Positions 49,292-61,224 of a stretch of 64,000 nt of DNA are shown in pieces; the stretch's first letter is position 1; the number at the start of each line of letters is the position of its first letter. The notes beneath the pieces were generated by a model that ran no database searches, had not been told where the DNA came from, and saw nothing but the letters and a program-made list of their open reading frames with translations. The position numbers and the translations under genes were made by a program. The stretch is from Bolinopsis microptera (lineage: Eukaryota > Ctenophora > Tentaculata > Lobata > Bolinopsidae). The stretch covers positions 7,559,246 through 7,623,245 of the forward strand of contig NC_087081.1 of NCBI RefSeq assembly GCF_026151205.1. The letters are read 5' to 3'.

Positions 49292-50454
49292 AAAAAACAA
49301 TTCAGTACATAAAAAATATATGTACTAAATAACTAAAGAAAATTTCATAGAAAGATTACGAAGATTACAGATTGAAAGTATACATGATACCGAGATTACA
49401 TCACACTTCGTGATCCGCAAGATACGGATTCATTTGCATAACATAATAACATATAACAATCCGTGACCGATCAACCAATCAACGGCCGCAACAATCACTT
49501 CGCGATCATAAGAAATAGTTAGAACTTTTCAGTCCCAACTTTGAACTTCGTGATCATAGAAACAGGTTCGATCTTGCAGTCCCTACATTGCGAACCTTTC
49601 GTAATCATTAGAGAATACGGGTTCATCCTGCAGCCCACCTCGACCGGATGCTGAAAAAGTACAAATGTTGTCATTACATTTTTAACTCATCTTAAATGTA
49701 AATCTACTAATCTGTTACGTAAACCAGCAAATGGATATATTTCAGCCCCATCACTTGATCGTGCTAATATTTAATATCGTAAGATAACATTTTGTCTTTA
49801 CTACTGCCACGATCGGAGGAAACTCGGTAATAGGGGAGAATAGTGGAACAAAAAAGTATTTTTCACAATAAATGTATTTACATTTAATTGCGGTTGTGGA
49901 GTATAGTTTAAACATTGACACTGAAATATGCGAGAGATACTCTTTAGTGCTAAGTAAGGACATAGAATGTCTCGGTTGACAGGAGCGACTAGTGTGGCCA
50001 TGATGTCGCTGAAGACAATTTACAACAAGTATTTTTGAAAGCTCCTCTAATAAAATCCTTTCATATCACTTGTAATGTTTTAATATCCCCTGCCTAGGTT
50101 AGTGTGAGTGTTGCAGTGCATGTGCGACCCGGTCGATTGTGTCCGCTCCTACGCTACCACGTCTTAATCTCGGTTTACCGTGCAACTGCAAGGCATAAGC
50201 AGAAGATTTTCTATTTACCAAAGTTAGCTACTAGACTATCAAAGAAAGCTGGTAGTATCAAGTATTTAAGTTTGGCAACATACAGCATAACGAATATAGG
50301 TAGCAAGTTGTGAGATGTGCTTCAGTGAGCGAACTTAAAGTCAACTACGACGTCGTCAGATTGTGAAGTCAGCGAAGCTACATTTACCGACTCAAATCCG
50401 ACCTACTAAAAAGTAAGGGCAGTAAAAGGCTGATTTGATGGGTTCTATTCTGTA
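49292..50454. other. Outer flank of F1, copy c: no gene seen
   Basis: Same content as 1-1174 in the same direction, including the tandem repeat at 49495-49640. No supported coding region. Confidence 0.55.
49495..49640 (-). repeat. 48-bp tandem repeat, three units (copy c)
   Basis: CTTCGCGATCATAAGAAATA, CTTCGTGATCATAGAAACAG and CTTTCGTAATCATTAGAGAA unit starts. Confidence 0.6.
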
Positions 50455-53400
50455 ACAAATACGAACTAAGAGGTTTGTCTACAGGAAGGGTTTGTCCATA
50501 GGACCCCGGAACCACAAAAAAAAACCGTCCACTGAAACTTTTGGGCCAAAATTTTTTATAGTCTTTGTACTCCTAGGAACCCATACGCCACCACCCCTAA
50601 TATGGATTATTCGCTCCCGAAGGTCTGAGATCTCCCAAGGGGTGAAAATGACCACAATGGCCACATTATGGCAGGCGAATTGATAGTTTCAGAACGAGTT
50701 GGAGCTGTTAATTTTCGAAATAAATGGAATTTTTCGAATTTTGCACAATGTTTATTGAAATTTCGTTCGAAAAAAAATAACCAAATTATTTATTAACGCT
50801 TTTTCAAATCTATTTAAAACTTATCTAACAATAACAAATCCCGTAGGTCTAAAGATGTGTATTCTCAGTAAACCCATGACAATTATCAATACACAGATAA
50901 TAATAACAATACGCTTGTTTCTTCAGGTTCATCATGTCTAAATGTTTGTGCAGTTCATACCAGGCATCGCCACAAGCTGGCAAACAATTGAATCCATAAT
51001 TCCTACATGAACATCTGAAAATCAATCAGGCCTTTTCCACAACGACAGAAACAGTTACAACAAAAATTAAAAAATTAGACTCTGGTGCAACTTGTTCGTA
51101 AGTGCCACCAGAGCCAATTTCCCCACCGAGTCAAGGGGATTCAACTGTCAGCGTTAAGCATGACTCAGTTATGGTACTGTGAAGTAACTCAAGATGTGCT
51201 CCGTTGCTGAAAGCTATTGTTGGAGGTAGCCTATTCGGATGTGAGACACTTTTCGCTACCATCCTAGGATAAGCTAGAATCTCAAGAGCAGAAAGAGCTC
51301 TTTTTTCTTGTCACCATAAATTACTGCAAGAAAACAGAGCCTGCCTCAATTAATATTTCTTTGAATTCCTCACCGAAGTAATTGTTGCCAACTGTAACTG
51401 CTCATCAATGTGAGAGCTTTCATTAGGCAACTGAACCTTGCTAAAAACCAAACATCCACTGACGCTATCACACCCGCTGAATACAATGAATTAGAAGAAT
51501 GAATCTCCTTTTCGTTTATGATCTAGATGACTTGATATTCTTTGATTGAATATTTACCTTCATTCTTTGTTAAAAATATCATTGTGATGGTCACGTGTTG
51601 AAATGATGTACTAAAGACTTGAACTATATGTATCCTCTGCAAAAAACCTGCCTTCAATTCAACCAACGCCAAGTGTAATGCCATTTCCAATGTTTTTCTT
51701 TGCATTAAAGTAATCAGCATCGTTACAAGCTCCTGAATCACTTCAATACCATTACAGAAAAATGCTTGAGATATAAGTCGATCATTTTCGTTTTTTTATG
51801 TATGTGTGTTTAGCTCAAAAAGTTTTTTTGTGACAGAAACAAAGATGTGGATTTCTTTACAGCAATATACGATCACAGAAAAACAGCTTTAACTCTCCTC
51901 TTGTGCTCTGATCTTTAGTAAGAGAGGCTCATAAATATCCCACAAAATCACAGTATAAACTTCCCGATTTTTAGGAAAGCTTCAAGTACCCATTGCTACC
52001 TCACCATAATTGTCCCACCCTTTAAATGAGGCGTTAGTTGTAATTAGCCAACCTCCATCAATGACTATGGGATCGTGAACTCAAAATTTAAGTGTAAGAT
52101 TGTGGTGTTATACCCAAGAAGCAGCCTTATTTATATTTCCTCACTACTAATAATTTGATCAAATAAGCTCATCGCACCAACAGTTTAACTCGTATGTTGA
52201 GGCGATTCCTCTCTAATTGAAGTCTCTCATCAGCAACCAAGACTAACGGTTAAAACACTTAACGAATTCGACTGCAACGCTTTTAATTATCACTTTAACC
52301 TCTTTCTTTAGTTGTTCAAGTTCTTACTTTACTCCTTTGCACTTATCTATCGAGTGATGTCAACCATCTAGCCACGCTGAGAGGACAAGGCCCCCACGCC
52401 AAACTTTCCTCTGGATTCACCTCATCGTTCCCAGCTTGATATAAGACCAGTCGAAAAAGATAATAACTTAGTCCTGTAATCTTCGGATTCAGTAAAGTCC
52501 GACTAGTAACTTTAAACAAACCAAGTGTCATAATTTTCCAATACATCACAGTTTTTTCTTATTGATGACGTTGGTAAGATCTGAGTGATGGAATATTTAG
52601 TTGTACTTACCACGCTTCGATGAATAGCACTTGAAGTCTCCAAAAACTGAATTATTAAAGCATCTATCAGGGTGGCCAACCCATAACTTGTGAGCGACTC
52701 CTGAATTACGCATCCTCCCACTTGTTAATACACCACTAGATGTAGCTGCCCCATAAACTCTGCTCTTATGGATAGGTCCGCTCCCACACTCTCCGGCCAC
52801 TCGTGGTACCGTTGTAACCAACCGTGTGAAAGCCCAGTTACTTTTAAAGGTCTTTAAAGCGCCCCATACTAGACATTTAAAAATAGCATCCTCTCCAAAT
52901 ACATCTTAAAGCGTTGCATACTGTCCCCTCCCAGCTGCTGCTAAGTATGGGCAGCATCAAAGCTACTGCTGATAAATAGCATATTGTAGTCTGTGTCAAC
53001 CTCCTCTGAGCTCATATGAAGTCCTTTACTAGTGTTATCCATGTTGTGGTAGTAAACCCATAAGCTGCTGTTCTCGTTGAAAACTTGTTCTTTAGAAGCG
53101 AGCGTTTAGATTTCATCTGATAGATCCTAGAATACATTTAGTCTTAAAGTAATCACCATAGTTTCGATCTACACATTTTGATGTAACCTTCAATCTACTA
53201 GTTCATCGAGTCGTAAACTTCTTCCTCTATAAAGAAACAACAAAGAGTCGGCGTCGATCAGAAAGTGGCTCTCAAGCGCTTATAGTAAATCCTCCACCGA
53301 TATATGCGTGACTCTCAGGATACAACGAGTTTTGATGAGCCTCCTCTAAACCCGAGTCGCGCCAAAATAAAGCCAGTGGCACCAAGAAAACTCGTGATAC

Positions 53401-53995
53401 TGTGAAGCCCTCAAACCCTGACACAATAAGCAATCCCAGTTCCAGTACTAATCGGGTGGCCTCTAAACCATAATGGCCAAATCCGAAATAGTATATCATC
53501 GGCTCACTTAGGAGTACTTTAAAGACATTCACAGATAGCATGTACCGTCGAAAAGTCTGTCTGGGGGTTTGTCAATAATCTTTGTTTGTTTAGTTAACCT
53601 TGATATTTGTTAATTGAAGTTTAGTTCCGAGTAAATTTGAAATAAGCTTTTTAAAAAAATTTGTTTATTTTTTTTCGAAATTTCATAAAATTGTAGAAAA
53701 ATAAAGAAAAAAATCATTTATTCGAAAAATAAAGCCCCCAAATTGTTCTGACTATCATTCGCCTGCCAAAATGCGGCCCATTGCGTCATTTTGTGCACCC
53801 CCTATGGAGATCTCAAGACCTTCGGAGCCTAATAACCAATATTAGGGTGGGGCGTATGAGGTTCCTGGATAAAAAATACTAAAAAAATTTTTGCTACGAA
53901 CAGTTTCACTGTAACGGTTTTTTTTTGTGGTACTGACTAATGTCAACAGCTTCCAGATAGACAAAGCCTTAGATACGAATATGTTCCCAGAAAAA
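50455..53995 (-). mobile_element. F1: 3.5-kb TIR element, copy c
   Basis: TIRs at 50455-50820 and 53620-53995. Same orientation as copy a. Frames pieced from copies a-c agree better with each other than with chance. Confidence 0.6.
51240..53430 (-). pseudogene. F1 interior protein with PIN-like signature, copy c
   Basis: Signature region at about 51900-51965 (DLWDIYEPL..KDQSTR-like, blurred). The adjoining 51523-51741 frame, open for 72 residues, reads through the segment equivalent to and beyond the ADTLIAKK block in a shifted frame. An 89-residue open stretch at 53272-53541 lies in the N-terminal half. No intact ORF. Confidence 0.35.
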
Positions 53996-54610
53996 ACAAC
54001 TCTTGCCTAACTAAAAAATGTAATACGAATGAAATCGCAAATATGCAAGAATTAGCGTACGGTAACAAGACATCTGTCCGACAGTCGACTATTGTCGACT
54101 CAAGTTGATCAGAAAAAAAGACATATGTCCCGGAATAGTGATCTAATTACATACGACAACATTTCCAATTAGAGACATATCTAGAACTGTTAATAGCTAC
54201 TTTGTATATACCGTAACATTTCCAATTTGATAGATGATCTGACTGAACACTACATAGTTTATTTTCATTTGATGTCGAATATTGGACGTAAGTGTTATAT
54301 AAAAATCATTCAGGACATGTGCCTTCGACCTTGCTTGCGTCGAGTGGTAAACTTAAAGATTTTGCGTATTGTGATTGCTATTAACTATTCCCCATACCGC
54401 TCGCTTATATGCACTGTAGGCTGTGATGTGATCGGACCAGCCTTTACAGCTAGTTTAGTAGTACGCCTAGCACGATCCTGTCCTCAAATAGGTCACTCAC
54501 GTATCGATGGATCGGATCACAATGCTCAAAACTTGGATAGCGACATGGACCACTGGGAGAGCCTTGGTCAGAAACTGATCCGCCCCCAAGAGTGGTCGAT
54601 TCACATCACT
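53996..54610. other. Segment between F1 and F2, copy c
   Basis: Contains the longest uninterrupted version of the possible decayed coding stretch, 54227-54616 (+, 129 residues, with ICTVGCDVIG and SRIDGSD wording shared with 13490-13702 on the opposite strand of the mirror). No domain recognised. Confidence 0.35.
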
Positions 54611-55965
54611 AATTAGTGACTTAAAAAGTGATGTGAATCACTGATTCCATGGATTGAATATAATTACACATAAAATGGGCTAGAATCTGGGTAGAGTCTC
54701 ACATGTAAATTCTGTAAATCATAGCTTACATTAAGAAGTAAACATGGATCAACTGCTCGACTCGAGACCACATAAGGGACGTAGCTCTGGCATAAAGGGG
54801 GGGTTCTCGTATCAAGATGTGAGACGTACTTGCCAAAGGCAATAGTAATGGGAGTGAGCCTATTCAAGTGTTCTAGATATATATACTGGTAAGATACATG
54901 TCGCATCTATCAGCAGTCATGCTCCCTTTCTCCAATTTCCCTTAAATGTATCAGAGGATCAAGATGTCAACAAGTGCTTGATTCTGACGAGATAATCTAC
55001 ACCAGGAATAAAATCTGATACAGCGTCCTCGGTCTCCGTGCTGGCGTTGCCAGAAGAACAAACTCATAAAGTCCCTGCCACTGTTAACCATCGCTCTCAC
55101 AGGACAGACCTCTTTCCCATTGACGTAAACCAGATTGCTACCCCCACTGAACTCGAAGCTCCTTACACGCCAAGAGGAAGGCTGCAGAACAACCCCACGG
55201 CGACTCAGGAAACCTATATCTCAGAAGTCTGCTGATCATCAAACAGACTAAAAAAGGGGGAGGTGTACAATCATAGAACCTTACCTATCGAAGACTTCTC
55301 CTGAATTCGTCTTCCTCCCAGCTGCACATCTTCATGAAAGTAACAAAAAACAATATATTTAAAAAAATCCTCTTTGATGGAAGACTGACAGAGATGAAGA
55401 AATATTTCCCAAAGTTACACCATAAATATCCGCAAGGTATTGGGTGTTCTGAATCATTTCGCCAGTATATTCAGGATCCAAGCTCCCCCCTCGGAGAAGG
55501 TTTTAAAAGGTTCAAAGATGTTTTCAAAACGATAATCGCACCAAAGCCCTGTTCAGAATATTTTCGTGCTATTAAGGAACAAGCAGGTTTTATACAATTA
55601 TCATCTGGATCGGCTTTGCTGTTGGAAAACTCCTTCCAAAAGAGAAGATTCACAGAAATCCTGTACAACCTTCTTCTACACGGCATACCCAAACAAAGAT
55701 TGAGTAATTGTCGCTGTTGCGAAATCCTTTAGTAATTATAGTTTGATAAATTGTTGTATTCTCGAAGTATATACCATTAATCATTAACATTTTAATAACA
55801 TTTTATAACCAACCAAACATTGCCTCATTTAAATAACATGTACACTTCTTAATTTATTAGCTTCTATGGACAAGTTTGATCATATGAACTCTACCAATCT
55901 AGCCCATTTCCACGCAATTATATTCAATCCTGGATCAAATCCTAATTATACGAGACAAGCTTCAA
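54610..55965 (+). mobile_element. F2 foldback element, copy c
   Basis: Inverted ends at 54615-54750 and 55845-55960. Interior frame at 55334-55732. Confidence 0.5.
55334..55732 (+). pseudogene. F2 interior frame of unknown product, copy c
   Basis: 132 residues, the longest open frame in the window: basic, with FPKLHHKYP, PSSPLGEGFKRF, PKPCSEYFRAIKEQ and a C-terminal CRCCEIL. It begins inside an A-rich stretch partly peculiar to this copy, so the first 15 or so residues are doubtful. In the other three copies the same region is broken. I recognise no family. Conserved wording supports former coding; a chance frame cannot be excluded. Confidence 0.35.
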
Positions 55966-56305
55966 GCTATGCATGTTTACAACTTGATGACGTATAGGTA
56001 GTCACTATCACTTTACCCAAGGTCCTGGCAGCCGTTGGAGCAACTCACAGATACCCCGGTAGCTTGTGAAATACGAGAAGTGATCCGAAATTCCAATTTG
56101 ATCCAAAGTCGACAGATTCGCCAAAATTACTCTGTCCAACCGCTAATTCTCCGGCTGTGGATAATTCATTTAGCTACTAAATTCAGGCATGAAAAAAAAA
56201 GCATTAAACCTGTTAATACATTACAGACCATATACAGTAACAATACTTAAAAAAAAAATACGATCATATTCGTATTTCACAAGCTCACGGATGTTGGGGG
56301 CTGCT
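55966..56305. repeat. F3 small inverted repeat, copy c
   Basis: GTAGCTTGTGAAATACGA near 56060 faces TATTTCACAAGCTCACGGA near 56272, with a shorter G-run following than in copy a. Confidence 0.45.
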
Positions 56306-56690
56306 GGAGAGACGAATGAATTTTGAAAATACGACCCAAATCCTAGATTACGTGAACAGGTTGAGGTTAACTTAAGCTGTAATTAACTGAGGTAATATTA
56401 ATACTGGAATCACAAAATAAGCTCATAATTTTTGACATCCGTATCCTTAGTAGTTTTAAATAATCCCTAATCTGTTGGTACAATGGTCCCCTTACATAAT
56501 AATATTAACCAGTTCAAAAAGTTCTCAATACGTATGGTGCGACATGAATAAATCAATTTTCCAATGAATCACTTCATTTTCCATTTTACCAGTACGACGA
56601 CATTAAGTTGACAAAGTAAATAAACCGACTTTAGCTCGATCATGTCCGAAGACATCCCAGAACGTTTCTCGCATTCAGAAGCTCAAACCA
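56306..56690. other. Segment between F3 and F4, copy c
   Basis: Same as 7060-7440; nothing supported. Confidence 0.35.
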
Positions 56691-57375
56691 TACCACCGCC
56701 CACATGATTTCGCAGTATCTAGATAGCCCGACCCCGTGTCCCGCGGACAACGAGCCACTTGACAACATTCACGAACCAACTGTCCCGAACACCTTCTACC
56801 AGATCATGTTATAACTGCATAACAACATTATCCCCTGATCAAGCAACAGGTGTTTGTATCGTTTGATTGGTATACCAGATCATATTACCGCAAAAGTTAT
56901 GAAATTGATTGGTATGTATGGAATCTTGGATGCAATAGTTACGACTAGCAAAATCAAACTATGATTACTATACAACATGAGTCCCTTGGATATAATGATT
57001 ACAATAATAATGATTGTAGCGTCGTATATTCCTGACATGGTACTCTCAGTCCTAATGGACAGAAATTATGACCCACGGCCTCCTTAGAGAAGCACGAGAC
57101 TTCCTATTCCAGAAAAACCTCCTAAAGAGCTCCATGTCCTGTCCTGGGAGGTGTATACGCATTCTATGTCCTGGTTTCCCCTGCTCGTAAGGTTGCTATA
57201 ATCTGATTCATAAGCCTAGGGACACCAACGCTAGAAGTGAAATTCGCGTGCGATGATATTGAACCCTTAGCTTGATTCCAGGATACTGTTATTTCTGCAG
57301 TTAATATGAACAGTATAACATGTTGTTCGTGGACAGTTGTCCGCGGACAGGTCCGGGGCTACTAGATACTGCCAC
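56690..57375. mobile_element. F4 foldback element, copy c
   Basis: Ends AGATAGCCCGACCCCGTGTC (56724) and GTCCGCGGACAGGTCCGGGG (to about 57358). Confidence 0.55.
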
Positions 57376-57379
57376 ATGT

Positions 57380-58145
57380 ACATGACTTAATTAATTTCAA
57401 TGTTCGAGCAAAGTTAGTGTCTTGCTATTTTCCGATAAGTTTTGGCAGCCAAATAGTACAGCAGGTTCGCAATTCTAACTATGGATTCTTTCAATGACAG
57501 CAGGCAACTTAACAAGGATCTGAGAATATTCCGGTAGAAACGTCTTCCGGCCCCGGGTAAAAGTACATTTAAATTTCGAGACTTCGCGAGAGCGTACAAA
57601 TAGGTTTTTGGACCTAAGAACACAACAACCTGAATGTCTGTAGACTTTAAAAACTATGCTCTTACCCACTTAATGTGATGATCTGACCTATTTTATTGCC
57701 CAAATGAGCCCTTAGCTCCCATCAGAACTGAGATATCTTGTAAAAATTGTTCATAAATTTTGGCTCGCGAGAAGCGTAAAAATAGTTATGAACCTAATAA
57801 TTTACTCAACAACCTAAGTCTGTAGGACTTTAAAACAATGCTCGCTACCACCACTCAAATGATGATTCTGATCATTTTCAAACCCAAGTTGATAGCCTAT
57901 TCATCCAATCAAAAGTGAGATATGTGGGTTAGAAATCACGAAAGCGCTAAAAAGTGCGTGGCTCAATGAAGCAAAACTGCCCCATAATCAAAAGTCTACC
58001 AAAGCCAAATTTGTTCCTCGGGCTAAGACGTGTCTACCGGAATATTCTCCATAACCCCTTGTCCTAGTGCCTGCTGTAAAAAAGAATTAAAGTTTAAATT
58101 GTGACCTCTGTGACTATTTACTGCAACTAATTTGGAAAATACTAT
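57380..58145. mobile_element. F5 foldback element, copy c
   Basis: Inverted ends GTCTTCCGGCCCCGGGTAA (57541) and TTGTTCCTCGGGCTAAGACG (58011), two direct units between. Confidence 0.55.
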
Positions 58146-58610
58146 TCGTGGCCGATTTAGTAGCCACTTTGTGCTACAGCCGATTAGCAGCCGTTATTAG
58201 CCGTCTATGACCACTATCAAGTGCCCGGCTAGTACCTGCGAATAAGCCGGTTTGGGACCCGAGAAAGAGGTCAGCTTTAGAGACAAGCTAATAACTCGTG
58301 CTAGTGACCGCGCCTATACCACTTAATTTTGTCACTACGGCTAGTAGCCTGTTGGTAATCGCCTATTGACCACTTACTAAGTGCCGTTGGTAGCTGTTTT
58401 CATGTAAAATATCTTTTAAGTGCCCGTACAGTGCCATAAGACTATAGAGGGCGTTATAGAGCCGTATTAAATAGTGGCCTGCGATAGTAAAAGAGGGCCA
58501 AAAACCTATCAGCCCCAATTTCCCCATATGTGGACATATCTACTTACTTGGGTTACTTGGGTTGCTTCAAAGATCCATCTTTCCGGACATCAGAACGGCT
58601 GGACCACCCT
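58145..58610. repeat. F6 palindromic motif array, copy c
   Basis: GTAGCCACTT, GCCGATTAGCAGCC and CGGCTAGTAGCC variants, then the GCCC/GAGGGCC stretch up to spacer A. Confidence 0.6.
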
Positions 58611-58682
58611 GCAGGCGAAATTGCTGTCTTTTCTGCGCTCCATTCATAACGAATTTCCCGTTCTGGCAACTAACTCGTCTGC
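58611..58682 (+). other. Spacer A, second copy, same orientation as the first
   Basis: Core reads CTGTCTTTTCTGCGCTCC, differing from 9367-9434 only by small indels and NOT inverted, although the 24.5-kb arms around it are mirrored about spacer B. Its edges are the same inverted pair (CAGAACGGCT on the left, GCCGTTCTG on the right). This orientation is what distinguishes a loop re-read in a concatemer from a simple mirror image. Confidence 0.8.
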
Positions 58683-59140
58683 ATCGGGTGTCAGCCGTTC
58701 TGATGACCCGTATAGAGGATCTATAAGCACCCCAAGTAACCCAAGTAAGTAGTATATGCTCCCATGGGGAACATGCGATTAGTTTGGCCCCTATACAGCG
58801 GCCACAATTAATTCGCCTCCATCACGGCCTCTAAAGTCATATGCCACTGTACGGCACTAAAAGATATTTTTACCTGATACCAACTACCAAACCGGCTCTT
58901 AATAAGTGTCTACTAGCCGATTACTAACAGCACAGCCCTATGACCAAAAAGTGGCTACTAGCCGGTCACTAGCCGGCTATTTAGCTTGTCTCTAAAGCAG
59001 ACCTACTTTCTCGAGGCCAAACCTTTCTTCTACAGCTACTAGCCGGCCTTGAAAAGTGTCACTAGACGCTACTAACCGCTGCTAATCGCTAGAAGCCACA
59101 AAGTTATCTACTAAATCGGCCAACTTACTAGCTATTTTCC
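58683..59140. repeat. F6 palindromic motif array, copy d
   Basis: Starts at the GCCGTTCTG edge of spacer A; AGCCGGTCACTAGCCGGCTA at about 58960-58979. The frame 58474-58752 crosses spacer A and is a chance ORF. Confidence 0.6.
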
Positions 59141-59144
59141 AATT

Positions 59145-59800
59145 AGATTTGCAGTCAAATATCACAGCAAGGTCACAATTTAACTTTAATTCTTTCTTAC
59201 ACAGGCTACAGACAAGGTTCTGAAATATTCGGTAACACGTCCTCGCCCGGAGGAACAAATTTGGCTTTGTAACTTCTGAATATGGGGCAGTTTGCTCAAT
59301 TGACCACGCCCTTTTTGACGCTTTCCGTGATGTCTAACCCCAACATATCTCCACTTTTGATTGGAAAAGAGATATCAACTTGGGATGAAAATGTTCAGAA
59401 ATCATCACATTAGAGTGGAGAGCTATATTGTTATAAAGGCTACAGGACTCATGTGTTGAGTAATTAGGTCAAAACTATTTTTACGCTCTCGCGAGCAAAA
59501 TTTAGTACTTATTACAAATATCTCAGCTTCAGAGGGAGCTAAGGGCTCATGCTTGCGTCAAAAAAGTGTTCAGCAATCATCACATAAGGTGGGGTAAGCA
59601 AGTTTTTAAAGTCTACAGACTTCAGGTTTGAGTTCGTAGGTAAAACCTATTTTGTACGCTCTCGCGAGTCGAAATTTCTTACTTATTACCTCGGGCGGAT
59701 GAAGTTTTACAGGAATATTCTCAATCCTTGTTAAGTTTGCCTCTTAAGAAGTGAATACAAAGTTAAATTGCGACCCTGTACTATTTGCTGTCAACTAATC
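59145..59800. mobile_element. F5 foldback element, copy d
   Basis: Inverted ends around 59165-59255 (CGTCCTCGCCCGGAGGAAC) and 59685-59790 (TTACCTCGGGCGGATGAAG), with two CTCGCGAG-containing direct units. Confidence 0.55.
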
Positions 59801-59859
59801 GAAAATATCAAGACACAACTTTTGCGAACATTGAAATTAATTAAGTAAGAGTAACATGT

Positions 59860-60490
59860 GCATAACTAGATACCCGACCCCTTCCGCGACAACTGTCCAC
59901 AACAACTGTATACAGATCATATTACTGCTTAATAATCAGTATCCCCGAATCAAGCAGGGTCACATCATCGCACGCGAATTTCAATCAGCGGTGGTGTCAA
60001 GGCTTATGAACACGATAACAACCAACAGCAGGAACCAGGACATAGATGCTTACACCCAGGACAGGACATGTGAGCTCTTAGGAGGTTTTCTGGAATAGGA
60101 ATTCTCGATCCGTCCTCTAAGGAGGCCGTGGTCCATTAATTTCGTCATTAGACAGAAGAGTACCATTCAGGCGAATTTAACATACGCTAACATCATATAT
60201 ACGTAACACGTAAATCCAAGGGACCACATTTGAATCAGTAATCAATAGTTGATTATGCTATCGTAACTAATTGCATCCAAGATACCATACTACACATTTC
60301 ATAACATTTGCGGTTCAAATGACTGGTAACCTATCAACTATTCACAAACCCCTGTGCTTGATTCAGGGATACTGTTATTATGCAGTATAACATGATTGGT
60401 AGCTGGTGTTCGTGGACAGTTGTTCGTGGACATTGTCTTGGACAGTTGTCCGCGGACAGGGTCGGGCTATCTAATACGTGCCGAACTGTT
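59860..60490. mobile_element. F4 foldback element, copy d
   Basis: Ends CCCGACCCCTTCCGCGACAA (59872) and GTCCGCGGACAGGGTCGGGC (60447-60466). The right end shows three GACAGTTGT/GACATTGT direct sub-repeats. Confidence 0.6.
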
Positions 60491-60880
60491 TGGGGAGGTC
60501 TGTATGGAGCTCTGAATGCGAGAAACGTTCCTGGATGACCTCGACTTATCGAGCTCAATCGGAGATAGTTACTTCAACTTACATGTCGTACATTACTGGA
60601 AAAACTGAAAAGAAAGTTAGATTCATTGAAAATTGATTCTACAACTCGCACCGACGTATTGAGCAACTATTGAAATGGTTAATCTCATTATGATAAGGGA
60701 CCATTGTACCAAACCAGATTAGGATTATGTAAGTTTTATAATTTACAACTAAGGAAACGCATTCAAAAAGTAGAGCTATTGTGATTCCAGTATTACTATT
60801 ACCAGTAATTACAGCTATATTAACCTCAACCTTTTGCACGTTAACATCTCGGATTTTGTACCGTTTTTAACTTCTCTCTC
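60491..60880. other. Segment between F4 and F3, copy d
   Basis: Mirror of 7060-7440. No supported gene; the C-run of copy b is absent. Confidence 0.35.
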
Positions 60881-61215
60881 CAGCAGCCCCCCCCCACATT
60901 ACCCGAGAGCTTGTGAAATACAATATTGATCCGTAATTTTGTCAGTATAGTAAACTGTAGAGTGGAATAGTAACTGTTACAGATAATGCTATTTTTCATG
61001 CCATGAATTTAAGAAGCAAAGGATCTATCCGACAGCCGAATAAAGCGTTTCGGACAATAATTTTTGAGCGACAGCTGTTCCGACTTTCGATCACAATTGG
61101 AATTTCGGCTCACATTCGTATTTCACAAGCTCACGGGAAATCTCGTGACTCCGATTGCCCCACGGCTGCAGACCTTTGGGTCAGAAGTGTAGACTACCAT
61201 ATACGTCATCAAATA
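60880..61215. repeat. F3 small inverted repeat, copy d
   Basis: CCCGAGAGCTTGTGAAATAC (60901) faces GTATTTCACAAGCTCACGGG (61118). Confidence 0.5.
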
Positions 61216-61224
61216 AAAACATGC

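Larger units (their letters stand above)
34028..58610 (-). repeat. Unit X, complete inverted copy c
   Basis: Reverse complement of copy b over its whole length: R4, LINE 3, R3, LINE 2, retroposon, LINE 1, R2, R1, flank, F1, F2, F3, F4, F5, F6. It is about 1 percent longer than copy b, entirely through scattered indels. Landmarks such as the poly(A) tract (46787-46844 against poly(T) at 21229-21275) and the minisatellite fall at mirrored positions. Confidence 0.93.

Noticed and set aside
58474-58752. 92-residue ORF
   Set aside because: Runs through the F6 array and across spacer A; no counterpart at 9230-9500 and no domain.
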